Positions 8,105 to 16,741 of a DNA stretch of 44,699 bases are shown here, in pieces (position 1 is the first letter of the stretch; the number at the start of each line of letters is the position of its first letter). The stretch covers positions 1-44,699 of the forward strand of contig NVUQ01000026.1 in the NCBI GenBank assembly GCA_002401955.1, given 5' to 3'. Both the position numbers and the translations under genes were made by a program. The DNA is from Flavobacteriales bacterium (GTDB taxonomy: Bacteria > Bacteroidota > Bacteroidia > Flavobacteriales_E > Vicingaceae). The notes beneath the pieces are model-generated. The model was given only the letters and a program-made list of their open reading frames with translations, did no database searches and had not been told where the DNA came from.

Positions 8105-10303
8105 ATGTCAGAACTTAGATTAAATGCATTACAAAAAACAAAGAAAAACACCATTCATCTGAATGGAAAAGGTCATCTAAACGAAAAAATATCCGATATC
8201 TTTTCGCAAAACGTATTTGGCCTTTCAGCCATGAAAGATTACCTTACTGAGAGTGCCTATTACGCGATCATCTCAGCACATAAAAATCGTACCCGAATAG
8301 ATAGCACAGTAGCCGAGCATGTAGCAAAAGGCATGAAAAAGTGGGCTATGGATCAAGGAGTAACTCATTACACACACTGGTTTCAACCACTTACCGGACT
8401 AACTGCAGAAAAGCATGATGCTTTTTATAAGCCTTCACTAGACATCAATGGTAAAGGTATTGAAAGTCTTACTGGAAGAGAATTACTCCAGCGTGAACCG
8501 GATGCATCTAGTTTTCCTACAGGAGGTTTAAGAAACACTTCTGCAGCAAGAGGTTATACCATTTGGGACCCAACATCTCCTGCGTTTATTCTTGAATTAG
8601 AATCTGGAAAAACCCTTTATGTACCATCCGTATTTGTTTCTTATACTGGAGAATCTTTAGGTAATAAAGCTCCTGTATTAAAATCAATAGAAGCACTCAA
8701 TAAGGCTGCATCACCTATTTGCCAATATTTTGATTCAGAAGTAAAAAGTATTTTTCCAACTTTAGGTTGGGAGCAAGAATATTTTTTAGTAGACGAAACT
8801 CTTTATGAAGCTCGTCCAGATTTAATGTTAACGGGTAGAACATTATTTGGACATTCTTCTGCAAAAGGTCAGGAATGTGATGATCATTATTTTGGTGCAA
8901 TTCCTGACAGAGTACAGAAGTTTATGCACGAATTTGAAAGTGAATCTTTAAAGCTAGGTATTCCAGTTTTAACAAGGCATAATGAGGTTGCACCTTCACA
9001 ATATGAATGTGCTCCAATGTACGAAGAACTGAATGTTTCTGTAGACCATAACCTATTGGTAATGGACACATTACACAGGGTAGCTAAAAAGCATGGTCTG
9101 AAAGCACTCCTTCATGAAAAGCCATTTGGTGGTCTCAACGGAAGTGGTAAGCACAACAACTGGTCAATGGCTACAAATACAGGCAGCAACCTTTTAGCTC
9201 CTGGAAAAAAGCCTTCTACCAACCTTAAATTTTTAACCTTTTTTGTTAATGTAATAAAAGCCGTTGAAGTGCATGCAGATGTACTAAGAGCAAGTATTGC
9301 AACTCCTGGAAATGATCACAGACTTGGAGCAAATGAAGCTCCTCCAGCTATTATCTCTGTATTCATTGGAGATACTCTTTCCACTATTTTAAAGAATTTT
9401 AAATTGAATGGATTAGAAAAAGATGGCCAGTTGGTAGACTTGCCAATGGAACTCGATATTCCAGGAATTCCTGAAGCATTGTTAGATAACTCTGATAGGA
9501 ATAGGACTTCTCCATTTCCATTTGTTGGGAACCGGTTTGAGTTTCGAGGTGTTGGATCTGAAGCTTCTTGCTCTTTTCCAATGACTGTATTAAATACTAT
9601 TGTTGCAGAGCAACTTACCTTGTTTAAACAAGATGTAGAAGCTTTAAAAGCAAAGGGTAAAGAAGAACAAGATGCTATAGTATCTGTTCTACAACAGTAC
9701 ATTAAAGAAAGTGAGCGAATTATATTTAATGGTGATGGCTATTCAAAAGAATGGGAAAAAGAGGCAGCAAAGAGAGGGTTGGCAAACATTAAAACAACTC
9801 CTTACGCTTTGGATATTCTTCATTCACAAAAAACAAAATTATTATTCGAAAATCACGGAGTTTTAAGTTCAGAAGAACTAGAAGCACGCTATGAAGTACT
9901 TCAAGAATTTTATGTTAATAAAATTAGAACGGAAGCAGAGTTGCTAAAAGAACTGACTCATACACATATCTTACCTGCCGCACTCGATCAACAAGATAAG
10001 TTGATAAGTCTCTATAGCGGTTACAAAGAAATGGGATTAACTAAAGCTGCCGAAGGTATGAAAGCACAAGTGGAAAAGCTATCTGGCCATACGCAAAACG
10101 TTAATCTGAATATTGAAAAGCTTGAAAAAGCAATTCTCAAAGCTGAATCTGCTAAGGATGTCGTTAAGATGTCTAAGTGTTATTCAGATAGTGTAACACC
10201 ACTGTTTGATGCTATACGAACGGATACTGATGCACTAGAAGTGTTAGTAGATGATAGTTCGTGGAAGCTACCTAAGTATAGAGAATTACTATTTATAAAG
10301 TGA
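8105..10303 (+). CDS. glnN: Glutamine synthetase type III
   Basis: The protein is 732 residues, the usual length for the large GSIII class and far longer than GSI or GSII. It makes glutamine from glutamate, ammonia and ATP in the cytoplasm. GSIII landmarks are visible: the N-terminal FGLSAMKDYL region, FPTGGLRNTSAARGYT, NEVAPSQYECAPMYEELNVS, and the ATP-site signature KPFGGLNGSGKHNNWS. The C-terminal third is helical. It is followed by amt and the glutaminase in the same direction, with a hairpin between glnN and amt. A canonical promoter lies just upstream, and the two-component regulator is divergent from it. Confidence 0.95.
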   Translation: MSELRLNALQKTKKNTIHLNGKGHLNEKISDIFSQNVFGLSAMKDYLTESAYYAIISAHKNRTRIDSTVAEHVAKGMKKWAMDQGVTHYTHWFQPLTGLTAEKHDAFYKPSLDINGKGIESLTGRELLQREPDASSFPTGGLRNTSAARGYTIWDPTSPAFILELESGKTLYVPSVFVSYTGESLGNKAPVLKSIEALNKAASPICQYFDSEVKSIFPTLGWEQEYFLVDETLYEARPDLMLTGRTLFGHSSAKGQECDDHYFGAIPDRVQKFMHEFESESLKLGIPVLTRHNEVAPSQYECAPMYEELNVSVDHNLLVMDTLHRVAKKHGLKALLHEKPFGGLNGSGKHNNWSMATNTGSNLLAPGKKPSTNLKFLTFFVNVIKAVEVHADVLRASIATPGNDHRLGANEAPPAIISVFIGDTLSTILKNFKLNGLEKDGQLVDLPMELDIPGIPEALLDNSDRNRTSPFPFVGNRFEFRGVGSEASCSFPMTVLNTIVAEQLTLFKQDVEALKAKGKEEQDAIVSVLQQYIKESERIIFNGDGYSKEWEKEAAKRGLANIKTTPYALDILHSQKTKLLFENHGVLSSEELEARYEVLQEFYVNKIRTEAELLKELTHTHILPAALDQQDKLISLYSGYKEMGLTKAAEGMKAQVEKLSGHTQNVNLNIEKLEKAILKAESAKDVVKMSKCYSDSVTPLFDAIRTDTDALEVLVDDSSWKLPKYRELLFIK

Positions 10304-10325
10304 TCTAATCAAACTAACGTCTCAG

Positions 10326-10358
10326 GAGTTTGTTGAGGAATTTTCCCTCAGCATACTC
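10326..10358 (+). terminator. Hairpin between glnN and amt
   Basis: GAGT...TGAGGAA is matched by TTCCCTCA...ACTC (10326-10358), giving an interrupted stem of about 12 pairs. It is not followed by a U-run, so it is more likely a processing or partial-termination element than a full terminator. Confidence 0.35.
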
Positions 10359-10405
10359 TCGAGCTCGTTTGGATTCCATATAATAGAATCTAAAACCTTA
10401 CAATA

Positions 10406-11734
10406 ATGAACAAAAAATTAGTTTCCTTATTCATACTTTCTGGCTTGCTTTTACCTAGCCTATCATACGGCCAAGCAGGAGTTAACACTATAAGTTCTGG
10501 TGATACCGCTTGGATGTTAATGGCAACGGCACTTGTTATGCTCATGACTCCGGCAGGTCTAGCACTTTTCTACGGAGGATTAACCCGAAGCAAAAGTGTT
10601 CTGAACACCATTGGGATGAGCTACATTGCTTTTTGTGTAGGTACATTGGCTTGGGTAATTATCGGTTACAGTTTAGCATTTGAAGGTTCGGGAAGTATTA
10701 TCGGAACATTAGATAATGTATTGCTAAGGAACATAGAGATTACCGATGTAAAAGGGACTATTCCTTCTATTTTATTTGTTGCCTTCCAAGGAACATTTGC
10801 GGCTATCGCAGTTGCCATCGTGAGTGGTTCAATTATAGAAAGGGTTAAATTTTCTACATGGATCATCTTTGCATTATTATGGGTGGTATTTATCTATAGC
10901 CCTGTTGCACATTGGGTTTGGGGAGGAGGATTTCTAAGTAATGATGGGGAACTGGATTTTGCTGGAGGTACAGTCATACATATTAATGCTGGAGTTGCCG
11001 GATTAGTAGTCGCATACCTATTAGGAAAAAGAAAAGATTTTAGTGTTACTAATGCAAAACCTGCATCTATAAAACTAACCGTATTAGGCTCTGCCTTGCT
11101 TTGGTTTGGATGGTTTGGCTTTAACGCGGGAAGTGAATTAGCTGCAGACTTTATTGCAGCCAACGCGTTAATGGTTACCAATGTTGCGGCTTGTGCTGGT
11201 GGCATAGTATGGCTTATTATTGAATGGTATGACGCAAAAAAACCAACATTAATTGGTTCAGCCTCTGGAGTTGTTTCTGGATTAGTGGCCATTACTCCGG
11301 CTGCAGGTTATGTAGATGTTACTGGAGCTTTGTGTATTGGGTTACTTGGTGGGTTAGTTGGCTATTTAGGTGCTGTGAAGCTAAAAAAAATGTTAGGTTA
11401 TGATGACTCCTTGGATGCTTTTGGAATTCATGGTTTGGTTGGGATATTAGGAGCAGTTCTGACAGGAGTATTTGCTAACCCTGCAATTAATAAAGCTGCG
11501 GGTTTATTATATGGCAATCCTGGACAGGTATTGATCCAATTAAAAGCAGTAGCAGTTACTATAATATTTTCAGCAATTGGTACCTTTATCGTCTTTAAAG
11601 TAAGTGCTTTACTCACTAGAGGTGCACGTGTAAATGAAGTTGTTGAGTATAAAGGTTTAGATAAAATGATCCACGGAGAAAAAGGATTTGATCTTCATGA
11701 AGAAGTGATTCAAAATGAAGTTATAAAGAATTAA
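10406..11734 (+). CDS. amt: Ammonium transporter, Amt family
   Basis: The 442-residue inner-membrane channel protein has a cleavable-type N-terminus (ends SYGQAG) and about 11 further membrane helices. It carries the family's paired pore histidines H169 (SPVAHWVWGGG) and H342 (DAFGIHGLVG), and the signature GGTVIHINAGVAGLV. It conducts ammonium or ammonia into the cell. It sits between glnN and the glutaminase, so imported ammonium would feed glutamine synthetase directly. No GlnK/PII gene is adjacent, which is unusual because amt is commonly paired with glnK. Cotranscription with the next gene is likely, with 39 bases between them. Confidence 0.95.
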   Translation: MNKKLVSLFILSGLLLPSLSYGQAGVNTISSGDTAWMLMATALVMLMTPAGLALFYGGLTRSKSVLNTIGMSYIAFCVGTLAWVIIGYSLAFEGSGSIIGTLDNVLLRNIEITDVKGTIPSILFVAFQGTFAAIAVAIVSGSIIERVKFSTWIIFALLWVVFIYSPVAHWVWGGGFLSNDGELDFAGGTVIHINAGVAGLVVAYLLGKRKDFSVTNAKPASIKLTVLGSALLWFGWFGFNAGSELAADFIAANALMVTNVAACAGGIVWLIIEWYDAKKPTLIGSASGVVSGLVAITPAAGYVDVTGALCIGLLGGLVGYLGAVKLKKMLGYDDSLDAFGIHGLVGILGAVLTGVFANPAINKAAGLLYGNPGQVLIQLKAVAVTIIFSAIGTFIVFKVSALLTRGARVNEVVEYKGLDKMIHGEKGFDLHEEVIQNEVIKN

Positions 11735-11773
11735 AGCGATCTAAAATTTACGAATAGTATTAAAAAAAGAAAC

Positions 11774-13366
11774 ATGAGCACAAAACAAATTAGCAAAAAT
11801 AAGAAAAGTCAAAAATCTTCGAACCTAGATAGAACGGCTGACCTAGCAATTAATAATTTATTTAGATCAATAGATTCTCGCTGTACTGGATACATAACTC
11901 CAAAACAGTTTTGGAAAGAAATGGCAAAAGGGGGTATTTTAAAAACTGACCCTAGACTGCAAAAGGTGAATGATGAATTAGAAGGGTTGAATAATGCAGC
12001 AGGTCAAGAACATAAGATTTATTTGGATGAATTTAAGCGAATAATTGGTCATTATATTATTGTGAAAAAATGCCTTACTGGCGACATGGCCATACCTGAT
12101 TTTAACTCTCTGACCAAGAAAATAGTCGACATTTATAAAGAAACAAAGCCCAATTCTGGAGGGCACGTAGCTGATTATATTCCCCAGCTGGCTCGTGTTA
12201 ATCCAGAATTCTATGGTGTTGCGGTATGCTCAGTTGATGGTCAGCGTTTTGGACATGGCGATTACGAACAGAAGTTCTGCCTTCAATCAACTTGTAAACC
12301 AATTAACTATTGTATTGCTCATAAAGAGTTAGGAGCTGATAAGGTACACAATCATATTGGTAGAGAGCCCAGCGGCCGATCATTCAATGAAATGGCATTA
12401 AATGGAGATGGTCTTCCTCACAACCCTTTAATTAATTCAGGCGCTATAATGTGCACTTCCTTAATTCAAAGAAAGTTAGAAATTGCAGATCGTTTCGATC
12501 ATGTGCTTAAAACCTGGAACGACCTTTCGGGAGATGTTGCTCCGACATTTAATAACTCTGTTTATTTATCTGAAAAACAAACCGCTGACAGAAATTTTGC
12601 ATTGGCTTATTTTATGAGGGAAAACAACGCTTTTCCGGAAAACACCAACATAATTGAAACACTTGAATTCTATTTTCAATGCTGTTCAATTGAAGTTACC
12701 GCAGCCGCAATGGCTAGTGTTGCTGGCACGTTAGCCAATGGAGGCGTGAATCCGCTTACGGGTAAAAAAGTATTTGATGCTGCTACCGTTAAGAACTGCC
12801 TCTCTTTAATGAACTCATGCGGTATGTATGATTTTTCTGGAGAATTTGCCTTCACAATTGGCTTTCCTGCAAAATCAGGAGTATCTGGAGCGTTATTGGT
12901 CGTAATTCCAAATGTTATGGGTATTGCTTTATGGTCTCCAAGATTAGATGAGTTAGGTAACAGCGTTAGGGGGGTTGAGTTTTGTAAAAAATTGGTTGAA
13001 CATTATAGTTTCCATAACTACGATATTCTTGTTAATAATGGAGCAAAAATAGATCCACGTAAGAAGAAATATGAGTCAAAAATTGACAACGTGATTGCCT
13101 TAATCTGGGCTGGATCAGTTGGGGATATTGATGAAATCCAGCGACTAGAAGCACTTGGTGTTGACTTGGAAGCTGCTGATTACGATGGTAGAACAGCTAT
13201 TCACCTTGCTGCATCAGAAGGACAATTAGAAACAGTAAAATATTTAGTAACAAAAAAAGTTAATATAAGTCCTATTGACCGATGGGGAGGAACACCAATA
13301 AAGGATGCAAAAAAAGGAAAACATACTGAGCTTGTTGAGTTTCTTGAAAAGGTGAGTATTGGATAG
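11774..13366 (+). CDS. glsA: Glutaminase with EF-hand-like N-domain and C-terminal ankyrin repeats (animal KGA-like)
   Basis: The 530-residue protein hydrolyses glutamine to glutamate and ammonia. Three parts are visible. An N-terminal helical domain (about 20-105; IDSRCTGYITPKQFWKEM, then KTDPRLQ) resembles the EF-hand-like domain of animal kidney-type glutaminase. The serine-dependent glutaminase core (about 125-420) has S172-x-x-K175 in CLQSTCKP, HNPLINSGAI, SIEVTAAAMA, SLMNSCGMYDFSG and FPAKSGVSG. About two ankyrin repeats (440-525) include DYDGRTAIHLAASEGQLETV. Typical short bacterial GlsA has only the core, about 310 residues. The gene follows amt and glnN, so synthesis and breakdown of glutamine share one locus. 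The family is certain; full domain equivalence to KGA is inferred by eye. Confidence 0.9.
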   Translation: MSTKQISKNKKSQKSSNLDRTADLAINNLFRSIDSRCTGYITPKQFWKEMAKGGILKTDPRLQKVNDELEGLNNAAGQEHKIYLDEFKRIIGHYIIVKKCLTGDMAIPDFNSLTKKIVDIYKETKPNSGGHVADYIPQLARVNPEFYGVAVCSVDGQRFGHGDYEQKFCLQSTCKPINYCIAHKELGADKVHNHIGREPSGRSFNEMALNGDGLPHNPLINSGAIMCTSLIQRKLEIADRFDHVLKTWNDLSGDVAPTFNNSVYLSEKQTADRNFALAYFMRENNAFPENTNIIETLEFYFQCCSIEVTAAAMASVAGTLANGGVNPLTGKKVFDAATVKNCLSLMNSCGMYDFSGEFAFTIGFPAKSGVSGALLVVIPNVMGIALWSPRLDELGNSVRGVEFCKKLVEHYSFHNYDILVNNGAKIDPRKKKYESKIDNVIALIWAGSVGDIDEIQRLEALGVDLEAADYDGRTAIHLAASEGQLETVKYLVTKKVNISPIDRWGGTPIKDAKKGKHTELVEFLEKVSIG

Positions 13367-13434
13367 TGCGACCTAGGACATATACTGGAATTGCAAGCAA
13401 AAACTGAACAAAAAAGTTAAGGTAGTTTAGGCTG

Positions 13435-13665
13435 CAGTATTAAAACTTCACCTGAATATTGTATTGAGATTGGTTCCGATAAAATAATGATTCCAAAATG
13501 GAACAGAGCGAAACATTTCAGAATTGCAATGATGGAAGTTTTACACCAAGACAAAAAGTTGGTTGAAAGAATAAATAATTTGAATATGAAGACATTGTAG
13601 AGATAATAAATATCTATAATCAAAACATTAAATAAAGAGTAAAAGCTTTTTTTGTTCTCGATATA
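13435..13665 (+). pseudogene. Duplicated 3' fragment of the secreted protein gene at 3518-4336
   Basis: This 231-bp segment is nearly identical to 4171-4401. It encodes the last 55 residues in frame (SIKTSPEYCIEIGSDKIMIP becomes a start-less tail ending in NLNMKTL plus stop). It has no start codon and the upstream 3 kb of the gene's neighbourhood is absent. It is probably the scar of a recombination between repeats or of a lost paralogue. Confidence 0.85.
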
Positions 13666-13698
13666 TTTCGATGAAAAATCGAAACACTCGAACTGACA
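13655..13698 (+). repeat. Dispersed hairpin repeat B, copy 2
   Basis: GTTCTCGATATA is followed by the perfect 7-bp hairpin TTTCGAT-GAAAA-ATCGAAA (13666-13684) and then CACTCGAACTGACA. Copy 1 at 4391-4425 has the same left end but a different stem that still pairs. Confidence 0.55.
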
Positions 13699-13756
13699 AA
13701 AGTTGCAAAATTTTATTTCTTTGGCACTATTAAATTAAACACAACATACATGTGTG

Positions 13757-13871
13757 ATACCCATTTAATTTCAAAACACCCAATAATGGTTTTTGTATAA
13801 TGCCGATAGATAATCAAAGCCAGAGAATGAGAGTAATGAAATTATCGGGCAGTTTGATTATCTATCGGTAT
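13757..13871 (+). repeat. MITE-like repeat family A, copy 3
   Basis: The left end is ATACCCATTTAATTTCAAAA and the right end, on the other strand, is ATACCGATAGATAATCAAAC. The internal arm CCGATAGATAATCAAA (13803-13818) is exactly complementary to 13853-13868, giving a perfect 16-bp stem, better paired than in copy 1. It overlaps the point where leftward ilv transcription leaves ilvA. Confidence 0.75.
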
Positions 13872-13880
13872 GATAAAAAC

Positions 13881-15140
13881 CTACAACACCAAATCTAATA
13901 ACTCTGGTTTATCATTTAAGTATTCTCTGAAAATACCTTTTTCGGTCATCCTTAATTTTAAAGGTTCTAAATCTGCTTGACTTTTTAATAGTAAGCCAAC
14001 TACAGCAGGAGCTTTTTCTCTGTTGTGTTTTTTTGAAAATTCAAAAAAAGTAACGTCATCCGTTGGTCCTAAAACATCGGTAACAAACTCTTTTAACGCA
14101 CCTGATCTTTGTGGAAAACTAACTATAAAATAATGCTTAAGCCCTGTGTATAAAAGCGCTCGCTCTTTTATCTCTTCCATCCGAACTATATCGTTATTAC
14201 TTCCGCTAACCAAACAAACCACATGCTTACCTGCTATTTCGTCTTTAAACTGATCTAGTGCCGCCAGGGTTAAAGCCCCAGCTGGCTCAACTACTATTGC
14301 ATCCTTATTGTACAGTTTTAAGATGGTATCACATACTTTTCCTTCTGGAACGGTAACCATTTTATCCAGAAAATCAACACAGATGTTGAAATTAAGATCA
14401 CCAACTTTTTGTACTGCTGCACCATCTACAAACTTGTCAATTTTATCCAACTTAGTATTTACTCCATTTTTTATGGAGGTACTCATTGAAGGAGCACCTT
14501 CTGGTTCAACTCCTATTATTTTTGTATTAGGAGAAAGTTCCTTAAATACAGAAATTACTCCAGCAGCCAATCCTCCTCCTCCAACAGGAACAAATAAATA
14601 GTCTATTGGTGTACACGTTTGTTCTAGTATCTCTAATGCAACAGTACCCTGCCCCGCAATAACTTTTTCATCATCAAATGGAGGTATAAAAGTCATGCGT
14701 TTTTCAGCACAATAGGCTTTTGCTGCCACTTGTGCATCATCAAATGTATCACCCACTAATCGTATTTCCACAAACTCCTCACCAAACATATTCACCTGTT
14801 CTATCTTTTGTTGAGGAGTTGGAGTTGGCATGAAAATAACTCCATCCACCTCTTTTGCTTTACAGGAATAAGCCACTCCTTGTGCATGATTACCAGCACT
14901 GGCACATACTACGCCCCTTTTCAATTCCTCAGGAGATAAACTGTTTATCTTATTGTAAGCTCCTCTTATCTTATATGAACGAACTATTTGCAAATCTTCT
15001 CTCTTTAACAATATAGTTGCCTTATGCTCTTTCGATGCATTTAAGTTTTGTACTAAGGGAGTAACAACAGCAACTCCTTTTAAAGTTGCTGCTGCTTTTT
15101 TTATTTCCTTTAAAGCTATAAAATTGGTGGTTATTTCCAT
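13881..15140 (-). CDS. ilvA: Threonine dehydratase (threonine ammonia-lyase), biosynthetic
   Basis: The 419-residue PLP enzyme makes 2-oxobutanoate and ammonia from threonine, the committed step to isoleucine. The PLP lysine is K58 in RSYKIRGAYNKI. The glycine-rich phosphate loop is FVPVGGGGLAAG, and CASAGNHAQG is present. The C-terminal part (about 330-419) is a single regulatory ACT-like domain (KHYFIVSFPQRSGALKEFV), shorter than the double domain of E. coli IlvA (about 514 residues). It is the last gene of the ilv operon, 2 bases after ilvC. Confidence 0.93.
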   Translation of the reverse strand: MEITTNFIALKEIKKAAATLKGVAVVTPLVQNLNASKEHKATILLKREDLQIVRSYKIRGAYNKINSLSPEELKRGVVCASAGNHAQGVAYSCKAKEVDGVIFMPTPTPQQKIEQVNMFGEEFVEIRLVGDTFDDAQVAAKAYCAEKRMTFIPPFDDEKVIAGQGTVALEILEQTCTPIDYLFVPVGGGGLAAGVISVFKELSPNTKIIGVEPEGAPSMSTSIKNGVNTKLDKIDKFVDGAAVQKVGDLNFNICVDFLDKMVTVPEGKVCDTILKLYNKDAIVVEPAGALTLAALDQFKDEIAGKHVVCLVSGSNNDIVRMEEIKERALLYTGLKHYFIVSFPQRSGALKEFVTDVLGPTDDVTFFEFSKKHNREKAPAVVGLLLKSQADLEPLKLRMTEKGIFREYLNDKPELLDLVL

Positions 15141-15142
15141 TG

Positions 15143-16189
15143 CTAATTGTTTTCTGGTCTTAGTTTTCTAACTTGTTGACCTGCTTGCCATAATTCTGAA
15201 TCGCGGATTTCTGCTAATTCTTCATTTAATTTTTCTCTATAATTTTCTTTTCGGTTTGCCTCTATAACAATTTTAGCTTCTGCCCCTGATGCAACGCTAT
15301 CGTACAGTTCTTCAAAAACTGGTGCTGTTGCCTCTCTAAATTTATGCCTCCAATCTAACGCCCCTCTTTGTGCTGTTGTAGAAGTATTGGCATACATCCA
15401 ATCCATTCCATTTTCTGCAACTAAAGGCATTAAACTCTGTGTTAATTCTTCTACTGTTTCATTAAAAGCTTCTGATGGTGAATGCCCATTTTTACGCAAC
15501 ACATTAAATTGTGCTTCAAATAAACCTGCCAATGCTCCCATTAATATCCCTCGTTCTCCTGTTAAATCAGAATACACTTCTTTTTTAAAATCTGTTTCAA
15601 ATAAATAACCTGAACCAACTCCTATTCCAAGTGAAGCAACTCGTTCAAAGGCTTTTCCTGTTGCATCTTGATAGATTGCATAGCTTGAGTTAAGCCCTTT
15701 TCCTGCAACAAACATTCTGCGTAAAGAGGTTCCTGATCCTTTTGGAGCTACCAATATTACATCCACATCTTTAGGTGGAACGATTCCTGTTTGCTCTGAA
15801 TAGGTTACTCCAAACCCATGAGAAAAATACAAGGCCTTCCCTGGTGTTAAGTTTCTTTTTACCATTTCCCACTGATCAATTTGACCCGCATCGGATAATA
15901 AGTATTGTATGATGGTTCCTCTTTGAGCAGCCTCTTCTAACTCAAATAAATTTTCTCCAGGAACCCAGCCATCAGCAACAGCTTTATTCCATGATGCAGA
16001 GTTTTTTCGCTGTCCAACAATTACATTAAAGCCATTATCTCTTAAGTTTAATGATTGTCCTGGTCCTTGAACCCCGTATCCTAAAATCGCTATGGTTTCA
16101 TTTTTTAGTGTTTCTAGTGCTTTTTCCAACGGAAATTCTTCACGTGTTACCACATTTTCTTCTTCTGTTCCAAATTTTAATTTTGCCAT
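15143..16189 (-). CDS. ilvC: Ketol-acid reductoisomerase, class I
   Basis: The 348-residue enzyme isomerises and reduces acetolactate or acetohydroxybutyrate, using NADPH and Mg2+. The Rossmann motif GYGVQGPG lies at 37-44, and the metal and catalytic region includes DLTGERGILMGALAGLFEAQFN. The length fits the short class I form. It lies 4 bases after ilvN and 2 bases before ilvA, within one operon. Confidence 0.93.
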   Translation of the reverse strand: MAKLKFGTEEENVVTREEFPLEKALETLKNETIAILGYGVQGPGQSLNLRDNGFNVIVGQRKNSASWNKAVADGWVPGENLFELEEAAQRGTIIQYLLSDAGQIDQWEMVKRNLTPGKALYFSHGFGVTYSEQTGIVPPKDVDVILVAPKGSGTSLRRMFVAGKGLNSSYAIYQDATGKAFERVASLGIGVGSGYLFETDFKKEVYSDLTGERGILMGALAGLFEAQFNVLRKNGHSPSEAFNETVEELTQSLMPLVAENGMDWMYANTSTTAQRGALDWRHKFREATAPVFEELYDSVASGAEAKIVIEANRKENYREKLNEELAEIRDSELWQAGQQVRKLRPENN

Positions 16190-16193
16190 TTTT

Positions 16194-16730
16194 TTAATTG
16201 TTTAATGATGTTATTTCTAATTCTTTTAAATACTCTTTTAATTGTTTCATTGGTTTTGTTATTGCCACTCGTCCTGATCTAACAAATTCTAAAATACCAT
16301 AAGGCTCCAATTCGTTAAACAAAACTTGTGTTTCTTCTTTATGTCCTGTTTTTTCAATGATGGAAAACTCTGGTTCTACCGCTAAAAATCGTGCGTTATG
16401 ATGTCTCACTATTTGCTCTGCTTTTCCACCAGCAACTAACACATTTGTAGGGATTTTATACAAGGCTATTTCCTGATATACTAGCTCATCATTGTTATAA
16501 TAGAAAGCACCCACTACATCTATTTGTTTTTCCAGTTGCTTAATAACTTTTTTCACCAATTCTTCTTCTTCTGTAATAACAATAGTATAGCGGTGTATTC
16601 CTTTTACTTCACTTTCTGATACAGCAATACTCTCAATATTGATACGCCTTCGAGTAAATATAATACTGACTCTATTCAATAATCCTATGTGATTTTCTGT
16701 TAAAACTGATATTGTAAATTGTGTCTTCAT
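16194..16730 (-). CDS. ilvN: Acetolactate synthase small (regulatory) subunit
   Basis: The 178-residue protein has an N-terminal ACT domain (TISVLTENHIGLLNRVSIIF, then RINIESIAVSESE) and a C-terminal dimerisation part. It activates the catalytic subunit and carries the valine feedback site. It lies 11 bases downstream of ilvB and 4 bases before ilvC. Confidence 0.92.
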   Translation of the reverse strand: MKTQFTISVLTENHIGLLNRVSIIFTRRRINIESIAVSESEVKGIHRYTIVITEEEELVKKVIKQLEKQIDVVGAFYYNNDELVYQEIALYKIPTNVLVAGGKAEQIVRHHNARFLAVEPEFSIIEKTGHKEETQVLFNELEPYGILEFVRSGRVAITKPMKQLKEYLKELEITSLNN

Positions 16731-16741
16731 TGTTTTTAATT

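Larger units (their letters stand above)
13367..13880. other. Gene-free region made of duplicated and repeated DNA
   Basis: No gene is present. In order it holds the duplicated gene tail (13435-13665), hairpin repeat B copy 2 (13655-13698) and MITE-like repeat A copy 3 (13757-13871). The glutaminase and ilvA are convergent here; the hairpin in repeat A may stop ilv transcription. Confidence 0.7.

Noticed and set aside
13417..13623. Minus-strand open frame across the duplicated gene tail, and its equivalent at 4138-4425
   Set aside because: Both are antisense shadows of the secreted protein's coding tail and lack any protein-like features.
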